Below, piece by piece: positions 1-6,959 of a stretch of 23,951 nucleotides of DNA. How positions within the stretch are numbered: the stretch's first letter is position 1; each line of letters opens with the position of its first letter. Location of the stretch: contig JAIRKB010000098.1 in the NCBI GenBank assembly GCA_031260385.1, positions 1 to 23,951 of the forward strand, read 5' to 3'. This DNA is from Propionibacteriaceae bacterium. GTDB lineage: Bacteria > Actinomycetota > Actinomycetes > Propionibacteriales > Propionibacteriaceae. The notes beneath the pieces are model-generated. The model worked only from the letters and a program-made list of their open reading frames with translations. It did no database searches and had not been told where the DNA came from. The position numbers were made by a program, and so were the translations under genes.

Positions 1-511
1 AAGCCGTTTCGTCCTTGAAAACAAGCGGTCCTATGGAAATGGTGTTGGCATACCCTAGATCAACTAGAAGATGGGGGCAGGTGACGGAGTCATAGTCATC
101 AAATAGGTTCTTTATAGGCTCGCTGATTCGAATCATGAGCAGTAGATCGCAATCCTCTAACCCATTGGCAAACTCGAAACCAGCTTTCCGGGAGATAGTG
201 CTCTCAATTTCGCGTTTTAGATCAGCACTGGGATCACCAAAATACCTAATAAAGATCTTTACCGTAGCCTTGGGCTCGGCTCGTCTTCGATAGATTACCC
301 CCGCTCGCTCCAGCTTATCGAGAATCTCCTGATACTGGGGGTCGCTAGCCACACCCGCAAAGGAATCAGCATCGTAGGCTTCAAAGACGGCTCTTGCCGT
401 CACGGTGTCGACATCATCAACGAGATAGATTTCGTCGGCACCCTTAGTGATGAACAACTGGCTGTCTTCTAGAAACATCGTCCAGTTGCGGCTTTTCTCG
501 TACTTAGTCAA
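1..511 (-). CDS. TOMM leader-binding E1-like (SagC-type) protein, partial
   Basis: This gene enters from the right and runs off the left edge, so only the first 170 residues are visible. The first ~70 residues (FLEDSQLFITKGADEIYLV, then an acidic helix and EILDKLERAGVIYRR) look like the winged-helix RiPP recognition element that binds precursor leaders. The visible end (LGYANTISIGPLVFKDETA) matches the GPLV-x-GxTxC segment of E1-like cyclodehydratase partners. The start is TTG at 511: the frame is closed by TGA two codons upstream and GGGAGGG sits 5-6 nt before the TTG. It begins 15 nt after the YcaO stop and must be cotranscribed. In this family the protein presents the precursor to YcaO for Cys/Ser/Thr cyclisation. 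The catalytic end, zinc cysteines and any dehydrogenase gene lie outside the window. Confidence 0.72.
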   Translation of the reverse strand, partial: MTKYEKSRNWTMFLEDSQLFITKGADEIYLVDDVDTVTARAVFEAYDADSFAGVASDPQYQEILDKLERAGVIYRRRAEPKATVKIFIRYFGDPSADLKREIESTISRKAGFEFANGLEDCDLLLMIRISEPIKNLFDDYDSVTCPHLLVDLGYANTISIGPLVFKDETA

Positions 512-526
512 GACTCACCCTCCCAC

Positions 527-1780
527 TTAGCCCAAAGGATGCGGATAGTTGTTTGGAAATTTGCCGGTTCTTAGGTCGGGGTAACGCCAGTTGACGTCGC
601 TGGTCCGACCGCCCAGAAATGGGATGTTCTCATCAGCGTGGATCAAGGAGAGGTCAGGCGATAGGACGCGGACTACCGACACCCCAACCTCGGCGACATC
701 AACCGTCGTAAGCTCTTTGTAGAACAGCCGAATATCGGCTTTCTTAAGCTCACCGAGCAGGAAGGCTAGTTTACGGCTGCTGGTCGTGGCCACCAGATCG
801 GCATTTCGTTCAACACATTGAGAGGGCTCCCGGTTGCGGATGAGAGGGACGCTAGCCCACAGTTCGGGGTGCTTCGTGTAGTAGACCGCGTGCCGATCAA
901 AGCTATCGACCTCTCTCACGCTGTCCAAACTCAAGGTGGGGTAGAACTCGTCGTAATAACCAGCGAAGACACAGCCCTGAATCCACTCCAGATAGGCCTT
1001 CTCGATCGCCTTGGCATAGCTTGCTCGGCAGGCGACCCCCAACGAAATGCGCTTCTTGTTATTCTGCAAGAGATAGCCACAGACGATGACCACCGGAAAC
1101 GGATTCCAGGCTTGGGTGATGTCGAAACAGAGGATCTGCCCTTGTTTCGCGGTGACTTCGGTTGTATACCGGTCGTCCAAGGCGAGTTCTCTGCCGCCAA
1201 GTGAGTTCAACCAGGTTGTCGTCAAAGCGTCTCTCTCTAGGAGTTCCAGTAACGCCGAAAGAATCGCTTCATATCTATCTGTATGGGCAGCAAGGCCGGT
1301 GGATGTGGACGGAAGGCTAGCCTTCTGATCTCTTGAGCCTAATCCGATAAGTTCCTGTGGGACATAGGCATCGCGGTTGTCGAACAACGAGTGGACTTTC
1401 CCGAAGAGCGAGTTCTCCTTATCAGGCTCCTGCCAGCGAAAATCAGGATTTCCATATTGTTCCTTGGAAAATAGGGCAAACTCTAAGTGATCAATGACAT
1501 CACAACTTGCTAGCGCCGAGAGTGGCTTCAACTCAAACTGGCAAATGGCCGCCGAGTAGCGCTCTAGCGATTCCCCAATCGCGCCCATTATCGCGCTGTT
1601 TTCGTCGAAATTTAGCGATCCGCTAGCGCTTCTCCAACTATCTGATACATCCTCCGGAACCGCGTAGTTATGAATATTAGAGATATCGCAAAAGTTGGTT
1701 GGGACTTTCTGAAACGGTAAAGATATCCCGCATCTGAAGTTGCAGCTCTGCTCAAGCAATAGTTGGTTCAGTGTCTTCAA
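527..1780 (-). CDS. YcaO-domain azoline cyclodehydratase (SagD-like)
   Basis: This 417-residue protein has the YcaO ATP-binding signatures: GAIGESLERYSA (Glu70 and Glu73), then STGLAAHTDRYEA running into LLELLERDA near 158-183. It ends in the proline-rich tail PHPLG, typical of azoline-forming YcaO enzymes, where the C-terminus lies in the active site. The known role of the family is ATP-dependent backbone activation of Cys/Ser/Thr residues in a peptide to give thiazolines and oxazolines. The start is TTG at 1780, with GGAG about 7 nt upstream, and it overlaps the end of the precursor gene by 29 nt, so translation is probably coupled. The E1-like partner follows 15 nt later. The substrate is inferred to be the Cys7 precursor encoded immediately upstream. 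Base composition is lower in GC than the genes to the right, which suggests acquisition. Confidence 0.9.
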   Translation of the reverse strand: MKTLNQLLLEQSCNFRCGISLPFQKVPTNFCDISNIHNYAVPEDVSDSWRSASGSLNFDENSAIMGAIGESLERYSAAICQFELKPLSALASCDVIDHLEFALFSKEQYGNPDFRWQEPDKENSLFGKVHSLFDNRDAYVPQELIGLGSRDQKASLPSTSTGLAAHTDRYEAILSALLELLERDALTTTWLNSLGGRELALDDRYTTEVTAKQGQILCFDITQAWNPFPVVIVCGYLLQNNKKRISLGVACRASYAKAIEKAYLEWIQGCVFAGYYDEFYPTLSLDSVREVDSFDRHAVYYTKHPELWASVPLIRNREPSQCVERNADLVATTSSRKLAFLLGELKKADIRLFYKELTTVDVAEVGVSVVRVLSPDLSLIHADENIPFLGGRTSDVNWRYPDLRTGKFPNNYPHPLG

Positions 1781-2339
1781 CTGCGGTCTCCACTAAATCT
1801 GGTTTGTTGCTAAAAGCCCACTTCGAAAGAACGACAACAAGGATAGGAGCGCCAATCAAATAGACTATTCCAAGTCCACCTGCGATACTAAATCCCGCAA
1901 TGGCAACTTCCGTGCTAACAAGTGCCCCCAACGCTAGCGAAAAAAGTATCGCCGCCCCAATAGCCAAGGCATTTTTCACTCTCTTCACTAGGAAGATCGT
2001 CGTGATGGTCAAATAAGCTAGACCTAGTGCGACTGGTATTAGAATGTTCAAGAACTGATTTTGGTATGTGGTGAGAGAAATAGTAATCGCAAAGGCGCCG
2101 AGGACTATTACCAGCAGTCCGATTGGTTGCCAGAACCCAGACAGCCGAGCCGCCTTGATTTTCTCGACCGCCTGCGGTTCGGTTTTTTCGACCATACTGC
2201 CGAAAGCCCGGGCACTGATGCTCGCCGTCGCCACTGTCGAAATCAGACAACAGCAGCAACAACAGCAACCACCACAAGTCGGTGTCGCCACTGACACCCG
2301 ACTCTTCACGTTATCAAATTGAGAAACCAATTTAAGCAT
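1752..2339 (-). CDS. SagA-like TOMM precursor fused to a four-helix membrane domain
   Basis: This is one continuous frame of 195 residues. Residues 1-21 resemble the streptolysin S leader: it begins MLK, and L4-x3-F8 stands where SagA has its F-x3-I leader-binding motif. Residues 22-31 are CGG followed by seven Cys, then LISTVATAS, close to the GG-Cys6 core and FSIATGS of SagA. From M49 on it is a hydrophobic protein with about four membrane helices (roughly 69-89, 96-118, 123-148, 152-175) and an acidic tail. ATG 2339 has a GGGGGAAGG ribosome site. M49 has no such site, so separate translation of the membrane part is not supported. The gene heads the YcaO/E1 operon. I infer that the Cys run and some Ser/Thr are cyclised. 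Whether the membrane part is immunity, export or anchor is unknown. A metal-binding Cys cluster is the main alternative. Confidence 0.75.
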   Translation of the reverse strand: MLKLVSQFDNVKSRVSVATPTCGGCCCCCCCLISTVATASISARAFGSMVEKTEPQAVEKIKAARLSGFWQPIGLLVIVLGAFAITISLTTYQNQFLNILIPVALGLAYLTITTIFLVKRVKNALAIGAAILFSLALGALVSTEVAIAGFSIAGGLGIVYLIGAPILVVVLSKWAFSNKPDLVETAVEDTEPTIA

Positions 2340-2373
2340 GGATATCCTTCCCCCTAAAAGGCATTATGTCCTT

Positions 2374-2397
2374 CGCTAGAGTAAGGCTACTCTAGCG
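2374..2397 (-). promoter_or_regulatory. Perfect inverted repeat upstream of the TOMM operon
   Basis: CGCTAGAGTA and TACTCTAGCG form perfect 10-bp arms around a 4-nt centre, 35-58 bp before the precursor ATG. On the minus strand a CATAAT -10-like box (2368-2363) follows directly, so the repeat covers the expected -35/spacer zone. It is more likely an operator than a terminator because no T-run follows. The regulator is not visible. Confidence 0.5.
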
Positions 2398-2502
2398 ATG
2401 TTGCGAACAAAGCAACCCCGGAAAACACGCAAACTTTGAGCTCAAACCTCTAGACGGACTGATGTTTCGTATACTGTTTTGGTGAGTAATTAGGGGGTGT
2501 TG

Positions 2503-3282
2503 ATGATGGCGCGGCGAAACTCCGGAAGGACTAAGCCTACTGAAGTTGCCCTGGTAACCTCGGAAGTAGAGTTGCTTGACGACGGTAGCCAGTCTCGGGA
2601 CCCATTAACCGAACGCTTCCTACCCAGCGAGGTCGATTTCGCGGGCCTGCTCTATCCGAAGCCAATGCGGGTGACCAGGGAAATGCGGCAGCGGGCGACA
2701 ACAAGCTTGGCGAGAGTGAGTGCCAAATCTAGGACGCGGCCCGCCTTGGTTGAGCCACTCGATTTTTGGGATCGCCTCCAACTTAGTCTCGTCCTCGGGG
2801 GTTTAGTGAGTGCCCTGTCGTCGCTGCCCTTCATCAGCCGGGGGTATATCGCCTTGTTCGTCATTCTGGTCATGTGGATTGTGGGCGGTGGGCTGGCCTA
2901 CTATCTACTTTCGCTGCAAGAGGTCCGTGCTCGACGCTCAAAATGGCGACTACACCGGTTAGCAGTCCGGGGGGTCTGGATCGAGGCGGGAATCACTATG
3001 ATCGTACGGTCTCAAGATCGGGCTGGCGTTCCGCAATGGCACATCAACTGTCAGGGGTTCCTGCCCCGCTCCGAGTCACGGTATGCCTTCCAGTCAGTCC
3101 CTTTCCCCACCGATCCCACCGGGGCGCTAAGCCAGCGCTCAATCACCACCCTCCCGGTCTGCGTCGACCGTAAGCATCCGAAGAATTACTACGTCGATGC
3201 CGTACGGTTGGAAAAACTACTGCGGGTCTCCCCCAACCGTCCGCAACCTGAGCCGGGCCCAGCCAGCCAGACTCTGCGGTAA
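2503..3282 (+). CDS. Hypothetical membrane protein with two helices
   Basis: I do not recognise this family. The protein of about 259 residues has a charged, Arg/Thr-rich N-terminal part, a hydrophobic hairpin near residues 90-140 (LSLVLGGLVSALSSLPF, then YIALFVILVMWIVGGGLAYY), and a basic C-terminal domain with several Arg and His and the tail PASQTLR. Both ends are probably cytoplasmic. The start is uncertain among GTG 2497, TTG 2500, ATG 2503 and ATG 2506; AGGGGG at 2492-2497 favours ATG 2503 or 2506. A TATACT box at 2470-2475 is a plausible -10. It is transcribed divergently from the TOMM operon across a 160-bp gap. The DNA encoding its last codons recurs at 8422-8446, suggesting a shuffled copy. 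Confidence 0.65.
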   Translation: MMARRNSGRTKPTEVALVTSEVELLDDGSQSRDPLTERFLPSEVDFAGLLYPKPMRVTREMRQRATTSLARVSAKSRTRPALVEPLDFWDRLQLSLVLGGLVSALSSLPFISRGYIALFVILVMWIVGGGLAYYLLSLQEVRARRSKWRLHRLAVRGVWIEAGITMIVRSQDRAGVPQWHINCQGFLPRSESRYAFQSVPFPTDPTGALSQRSITTLPVCVDRKHPKNYYVDAVRLEKLLRVSPNRPQPEPGPASQTLR

Positions 3283-3325
3283 ACGGTCCGTTCTCGGAAC
3301 GTGCCTTAGGGTGACAAAGATCGGG

Positions 3326-3353
3326 CACCAAGTGCAGCACTTGGTGGTATACT
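3326..3353 (+). promoter_or_regulatory. Operator and leaderless promoter of the MazEF pair
   Basis: CACCAAGTGC-A-GCACTTGGTG (3326-3346) is a perfect 21-bp palindrome. It ends one base before a TATACT -10 box (3348-3353), and the antitoxin ATG at 3360 lies 6 nt after that box, about where transcription should begin. There is no ribosome site, so a leaderless mRNA repressed by antitoxin or antitoxin-toxin binding is the best reading. Confidence 0.65.
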
Positions 3354-3359
3354 TAGTGC

Positions 3360-3617
3360 ATGCCTACGACACTTGAACGTACGACCGTGACCCATACCCC
3401 GCCGGTGCGGGGGATGTTGGCGACGGCGGCTCGGCGGTGGCCGGAGACGACGAGTCCCCGTGAGTTGATGGTGCGGCTGATGTCCGAAGGGGCATCATCA
3501 TTGCGCGAACACGAACTAGAAGCGGCCTACGCCGATGCTTACGCTGACTGGGCAGTGTCGGATGATGCGGTGATTTGGGATCGGGCTTCGGCTGACGGCC
3601 TGGAGCCAGCAGTATGA
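3360..3617 (+). CDS. Antitoxin of a MazF-type toxin
   Basis: This 85-residue protein starts at an ATG with no ribosome site, 6 nt past a -10 box and beside a 21-bp palindrome. Its last codons overlap the MazF-family toxin gene (ATGA), the usual antitoxin-toxin arrangement. The middle (TAARRWPETTSPRELMVRLM) is helical and could be a dimerising DNA-binding segment. The C-terminal third is acidic (AYADAYADWAVSDDAVIWD), as expected for a tail that wraps around and blocks the toxin. No named antitoxin fold can be assigned with certainty from sequence alone, so the assignment rests mainly on context and size. Confidence 0.75.
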   Translation: MPTTLERTTVTHTPPVRGMLATAARRWPETTSPRELMVRLMSEGASSLREHELEAAYADAYADWAVSDDAVIWDRASADGLEPAV

Positions 3618-3976
3618 GGCGGGGAGAGGTCTGGCTCGCCCACTTCGATCCCGCCCAAGGCAGCGAAGCCGCCAAGACTCGACCGTGTGTCGTTGTATCA
3701 GCCGATGCGAGTAATCGAGTTGTGGAGCGCCTAGCTCGGGGGGTGATCACGGTGGTGCCGATCACCAGCAACATCGCCCGTGTCTACGATTTTCAGGCTC
3801 TGCTTCCGGCGAGCCCGCTGACTGGGTTGTCCGCCGACTCGAAAGCCCAAGCTGAACAGGTCCGCGCCCTCGACCACACCAGATTCACGCGCAAACTAGG
3901 GGTCTTAGACGCCGAGCAAATCGCCGCTCTTGACGCAGCCCTCCTAGTCCACCTAGCCCTATGGGGACGGTCCTGA
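3614..3976 (+). CDS. MazF/PemK-family endoribonuclease toxin
   Basis: This 120-residue protein has the family signature: RRGEVWLAHFDPAQGSE at the N-terminus followed by KTRPCVVVSADASN, then VVPITSN. These form the SH3-like barrel and the conserved Arg/Thr active-site region of MazF mRNA interferases. Length is typical (110-120). It overlaps the antitoxin stop by 4 nt. The known role is cleavage of RNA at short sequence motifs, halting growth when antitoxin is lost; the cleavage motif cannot be predicted here. Its final codons (GRS) and stop lie within a GGGACGGTCC repeat that recurs at 9608, so the 3' end may have been remodelled by a repeat insertion. Confidence 0.9.
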   Translation: MRRGEVWLAHFDPAQGSEAAKTRPCVVVSADASNRVVERLARGVITVVPITSNIARVYDFQALLPASPLTGLSADSKAQAEQVRALDHTRFTRKLGVLDAEQIAALDAALLVHLALWGRS

Positions 3977-3999
3977 TATCTCATCAAGTATCCGGAACT

Positions 4000-4111
4000 T
4001 GCACCACCAGAAACGTCCCCCTGGTGCACCTGCACCACCAGAAACGTCCCCCTGGTGCAGAAACGTCCCCCCCTGGTGCAGAAACGTCCCCCTGGTGCAC
4101 CCCCTGGTGCA
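4000..4111. repeat. REP-like hairpin cluster
   Basis: Two 29-bp copies (4000-4028 and 4031-4059) begin TGCACCACCAGAAACGTCCC and end CTGGTGCA, so each folds as a TGCACCA/TGGTGCA or CACCAG/CTGGTG hairpin. They are followed by shortened copies at 4060-4080, 4081-4099 and 4100-4111. The cluster lies between convergent genes (mazF-type and kinase) and may stop transcription from both sides. It resembles REP sequences mobilised by IS200-like transposases; no transposase gene is in the window. Confidence 0.75.
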
Positions 4112-4126
4112 CCTATCCCGTGCGGA

Positions 4127-5908
4127 CTACCACTGGGTGAGGGTTAGGTAGCCCTTCGCATATCCAGTGTCAGCTGTGATGGTCACCGGCCCCCCTAAGA
4201 GCCCATTCCGTTCGAACTCATACTGCCTGCCTCCGTCCCACGTGGAGTCACCAGTCTGGCGTACGGTAACCCGCGGATCGCTTGATGTCACCGTGCAGGT
4301 GTAGCCCTTGGGGCAGGTCAGTCCAGTGTATACCCGGTGCTCTTCGCCAAACTTCAATGACGCTGGCGAGAAGTACGGAGCAGGATATGTCACTGTTGGA
4401 GTGGGGGTGGGGGTCGGTGTTGGAGTAGGCGTTGGGGTCGGTGTAGGGGTAGGTGTTGGCGTCGTCGGCTTTGTCGTTGTCGGCGTCGGAGTGGGTGTTG
4501 GAGTCGGAGGTTTGGTCGTGGTCGGGGCTGTTGTCGTTGGTTTGGCGGTGGTTGGGGTGGGTGTGGGAGGTCTGGTTGTAGTCGATGTCGTCGCCGGTGG
4601 TCGAGTGGTAGTTGCCGGTGGACGGACAGTGGTTTGGGGGGTTGTGGGGTTCGTTAGTCCGGTTGTAGCCGGTGTGGTCACCGGTCTGGTGGAGTTCGGA
4701 TTGTTGAGGTCGGTGGTGGATCCGGTGATCTCGGTGGAGAAGGTTGCCGAGTTAGTGCCGGTGGCGCCTTGGGTGGGGAGGTCACCAGTCGAGGTGTGGC
4801 CGGTTCCTGAACCTATTTGGGCCACGGCGGTTTGGTTTATGAGCATGGTAATCATGCCGGTGCTCATCACGAGGAGGAAGACCAAGAGCAGAATGATCCC
4901 CAAGCGCCGTTTGCGTTTCTCTTCTGGCTCCGCGGCTTCGATGGGTTCGAGAGGTAGGGTCTTGAGCCGGTTCACTTGGGGTGACAGTCCTGAGGTTGGG
5001 GCCAGGATCGGGTAGACGGCGATCGGTTCTGGTGTGGTGGCTTGGGATGGATGCGCGACGGGTGGTTCGCTTGGTGTGCGTACGGCTGCTAGCGCGACTT
5101 GCATCTCGCCAGCGCTTTGGTAGCGGTCGGCAGGGTCTTTGGCGAGGGCTTTCAGACAGAAGGCATCGAGACCGGCTGGTAGTCCGGCCTCGACTTGTGA
5201 GGGTGGGGTCGGTTGGGTCTGGGTGTGTTGGAGGGCGATTTGGACGGCGTTTGGTCCGTCGAAGGGTGGTTTGCCGGTGAGCAACTCATACAACAGGCAA
5301 CCAGCGGAGTAGAGGTCAGAGCGGGCGTCGGCGGGTGCGCCAGCGACCCGTTCGGGGGAGACATAAGCGGGGGTGCCCGGCGCAGTCATAGTGGCGGTCA
5401 GAGCCTCTGCGTTTTCGAACCAGGCGATCCCGAAATCGAGGACCTTGATTTGACCGGCGCTGGTGATCATCACGTTGGCGGGTTTAACGTCGCGGTGGAT
5501 GATGCCTTTCTGGTGGGAGTAGGCGAGGGCGGTGAGGATGGCGTCCATGATCTCAAGGGCGCGATCGACACCAAACTTTCCTTCGGCGTCTAGTAGTTCC
5601 CGTAAGCTCTGTCCGTCGAGTAGTTCCATGACGAGGTAGGGGATGGTCATTTGGTGGACTTCGTCGAAGTAGTCCCCAGTGTCGAGCACGGTCACAATAT
5701 TGGGGTGGCGTAGAGCGGCGATCGCTTCGGCTTCGCGTTGGAAGCGTTGCCTAAGGATGGGGTCTTCGGCAAGGTCAGCCTTGAGCCGTTTGATCGCGAC
5801 GTCGCTGTTGAGACGGGTAGCGCGGGCCAGACAGACCTCCGCCATCCCGCCTTTCCCCAACCGCGCACCGACCTGATATCGGCCATCTAGCAGGAAGTTG
5901 GTTTGCAT
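4127..5908 (-). CDS. Membrane Ser/Thr protein kinase (PknB-like) with TP-repeat stalk
   Basis: This 593-residue protein has a complete Hanks-type kinase domain (about 10-270): G-loop GKGGMAEV (18-25), VAIK with Lys40, HRDVKPAN (138-145, Asp140 catalytic), DFG 158-160, activation segment TMTAPGTPAYVSPE, and DLYSAGCLLYELL. A basic stretch (EEKRKRR) then one membrane helix (about 337-360) puts the kinase in the cytoplasm. Outside follow a Thr/Pro-rich stalk with TTRPPT and TPTPT repeats and a small C-terminal domain with two Cys (LTCPKGYTCTV), possibly disulfide-linked. There are no PASTA repeats, so the external domain is unlike classical PknB. It is transcribed alone, with no cognate phosphatase nearby. 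The substrate and ligand are unknown. An SD for ATG 5908 is weak (GGGGGT). Confidence 0.92.
   Translation of the reverse strand: MQTNFLLDGRYQVGARLGKGGMAEVCLARATRLNSDVAIKRLKADLAEDPILRQRFQREAEAIAALRHPNIVTVLDTGDYFDEVHQMTIPYLVMELLDGQSLRELLDAEGKFGVDRALEIMDAILTALAYSHQKGIIHRDVKPANVMITSAGQIKVLDFGIAWFENAEALTATMTAPGTPAYVSPERVAGAPADARSDLYSAGCLLYELLTGKPPFDGPNAVQIALQHTQTQPTPPSQVEAGLPAGLDAFCLKALAKDPADRYQSAGEMQVALAAVRTPSEPPVAHPSQATTPEPIAVYPILAPTSGLSPQVNRLKTLPLEPIEAAEPEEKRKRRLGIILLLVFLLVMSTGMITMLINQTAVAQIGSGTGHTSTGDLPTQGATGTNSATFSTEITGSTTDLNNPNSTRPVTTPATTGLTNPTTPQTTVRPPATTTRPPATTSTTTRPPTPTPTTAKPTTTAPTTTKPPTPTPTPTPTTTKPTTPTPTPTPTPTPTPTPTPTPTPTVTYPAPYFSPASLKFGEEHRVYTGLTCPKGYTCTVTSSDPRVTVRQTGDSTWDGGRQYEFERNGLLGGPVTITADTGYAKGYLTLTQW
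4389..4640. repeat. Microsatellite-like Thr/Pro repeat within the kinase gene
   Basis: On the plus strand this is a run of GGTGTTGGxGTxGG-type hexamer repeats encoding the TPTPTP and TTTRPP stalk. Such runs vary in length between strains by slippage in multiples of six, which keeps the frame and changes stalk length. Confidence 0.7.
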
Positions 5909-6149
5909 AACCCCACACCCCCGGTCCTCAACATAAGCTACCCCACGTCAGTCGTGTTGCCCCGTACGCAAGCTAGCCTACCCTGACGCCCCCGCGAGCC
6001 GCAAAGAACAGCGATCAGGTTGTTCAGGCCGTCCCGAACCCACCGAGCAACGCCAAGATCGTAGATTAGCTCAAGAGAATATCGGCGTGACAAGGGAATA
6101 CTCTTGGGCTGGTCGGGTGCCAGTATGAGGACTTTGGCGGGTTTTGTGG
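5909..6149. other. Intergenic region between kinase and VbhA-FicT genes
   Basis: No gene could be supported in this stretch. It holds the divergent promoters and, at 6036-6066, a copy of a 31-bp motif starting GAACCCACCGAGCAACGC that recurs with five changes at 10186-10216. Confidence 0.5.
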
Positions 6150-6155
6150 TAAAAT
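6150..6155 (+). promoter_or_regulatory. -10 box of a leaderless VbhA-FicT promoter
   Basis: TAAAAT ends 6 nt before the antitoxin ATG (6162), which has no ribosome site. Transcription should therefore begin at or next to the ATG. A good -35 hexamer is not evident. Confidence 0.45.
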
Positions 6156-6161
6156 GGTGTT

Positions 6162-6341
6162 ATGGAAACGACCACCGCGCGCCGCGAACGAGTTGAGCAA
6201 GCTGTAGCGAATGAACGGCTTGAGAATCTGGTCGTGAGCGAGGAGTCTCTGCGGATCGCCGATAATTACGTGGTGGGTACGGCAAGCGCTAGTCAAGTCG
6301 CTGCGGAAATCCGCGAGCGCTATGGGATCACGGTGAAGTGA
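6162..6341 (+). CDS. VbhA/FicA-type antitoxin of a Fic toxin
   Basis: This small gene encodes 59 residues. The N-terminal helix carries N17-ERL-E21-N22, fitting the (S/T)xxxE(G/N) inhibitory motif of class I Fic antitoxins except for Asn in the first position. Glu21 would be the residue that points into the Fic ATP site and blocks AMP transfer. The rest (SEESLRIADNYVVGTASASQ, then EIRERYGI) matches the usual VbhA helical tail. Its stop overlaps the Fic start (GTGA, 4 nt), so synthesis is coupled. The ATG lies 6 nt after a TAAAAT box and has no ribosome site, implying a leaderless transcript. Confidence 0.85.
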   Translation: METTTARRERVEQAVANERLENLVVSEESLRIADNYVVGTASASQVAAEIRERYGITVK

Positions 6342-6946
6342 CCGTTATTGACCCGTATTTCGATCCGGCCGTCAACGATCTGCGCAATCTGCTGGGTGCT
6401 CGCACGTCCGATGAACTACGTCTGCTTGAGCCGCAAGCGGTCTTCGCCAACGAGATAGAACTAGCTGACCGATCGATTCGACGCACCAACAACCTACGAG
6501 AGTTATGCGCGATTCACGCGCAGTTATTTCGAGGGGTTTACGATTGGGCGGGACACATCAGGACGGTCGATATCCGCAAGCCTGATGATGATGCTCGGTT
6601 CTTCCTGCCGGTGGCCTACATTGATCGAGCCGCTGGCTTCGTATTTGGCGAGTTGCTAGAAGCGAAGAGTCTGAAGGGCTTGTCGGTAACCGACTTCATT
6701 GACCGGCTGGCCTACTTCTACGATCAACTGAACTACATTCACCCGTTTCGGGAGGGTAATGGCCGAGCTCAGCGGGTATTTTGGCAGCGCGTGGCGCGCG
6801 ACGCCGGTTACTTTGTTGACTGGGCGAAGGTGGTTGGCGCTGAGAATGACGCCGCCTGCCGCGCCGCTATGACGCTAGGCGACCATCGACCTCTAGGGGA
6901 GATGTTCCTCAAGATCGTCGATCGTACCTCTCCTTTAACCAACTGA
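6338..6946 (+). CDS. FicT-type Fic toxin (adenylyltransferase)
   Basis: This 202-residue Fic protein starts at GTG 6338, overlapping the antitoxin stop. The active-site loop HPFREGNGRAQR (His135 onward) is a complete HxFx(D/E)GNGRxxR motif, so AMP-transfer activity is expected. FRGVYDWAGHIRTVDIRK (64-81) and FFLPVAYID are the usual FicT flap and preceding strand. Known relatives such as VbhT and FicT AMPylate DNA gyrase and topoisomerase IV when freed from the antitoxin; that target is an inference here. It converges on the larger class II Fic gene, whose stop lies 54 bp beyond its own. Confidence 0.9.
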   Translation: MTVIDPYFDPAVNDLRNLLGARTSDELRLLEPQAVFANEIELADRSIRRTNNLRELCAIHAQLFRGVYDWAGHIRTVDIRKPDDDARFFLPVAYIDRAAGFVFGELLEAKSLKGLSVTDFIDRLAYFYDQLNYIHPFREGNGRAQRVFWQRVARDAGYFVDWAKVVGAENDAACRAAMTLGDHRPLGEMFLKIVDRTSPLTN

Positions 6947-6959
6947 AACGCGGAACCAG

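Noticed and set aside
1915..2277. Minus-strand frame beginning with a run of Leu
   Set aside because: It is the shifted reading of the Cys-codon run in the precursor gene. The Cys frame has a ribosome site, a SagA-like leader and an operon context.
2374..2397. Intrinsic terminator
   Set aside because: No T-run follows on either strand, and it lies upstream of a gene start.
3990..4120. CRISPR array
   Set aside because: The repeated units are palindromic REP-like copies in direct contact, with no unique spacers.
4308..5015. Long open frame on the plus strand, Gly/Val-rich
   Set aside because: It is the complement of the kinase gene's TP-repeat DNA. The VGVGVG pattern is a by-product of the hexamer repeats; there is no ribosome site or family match.
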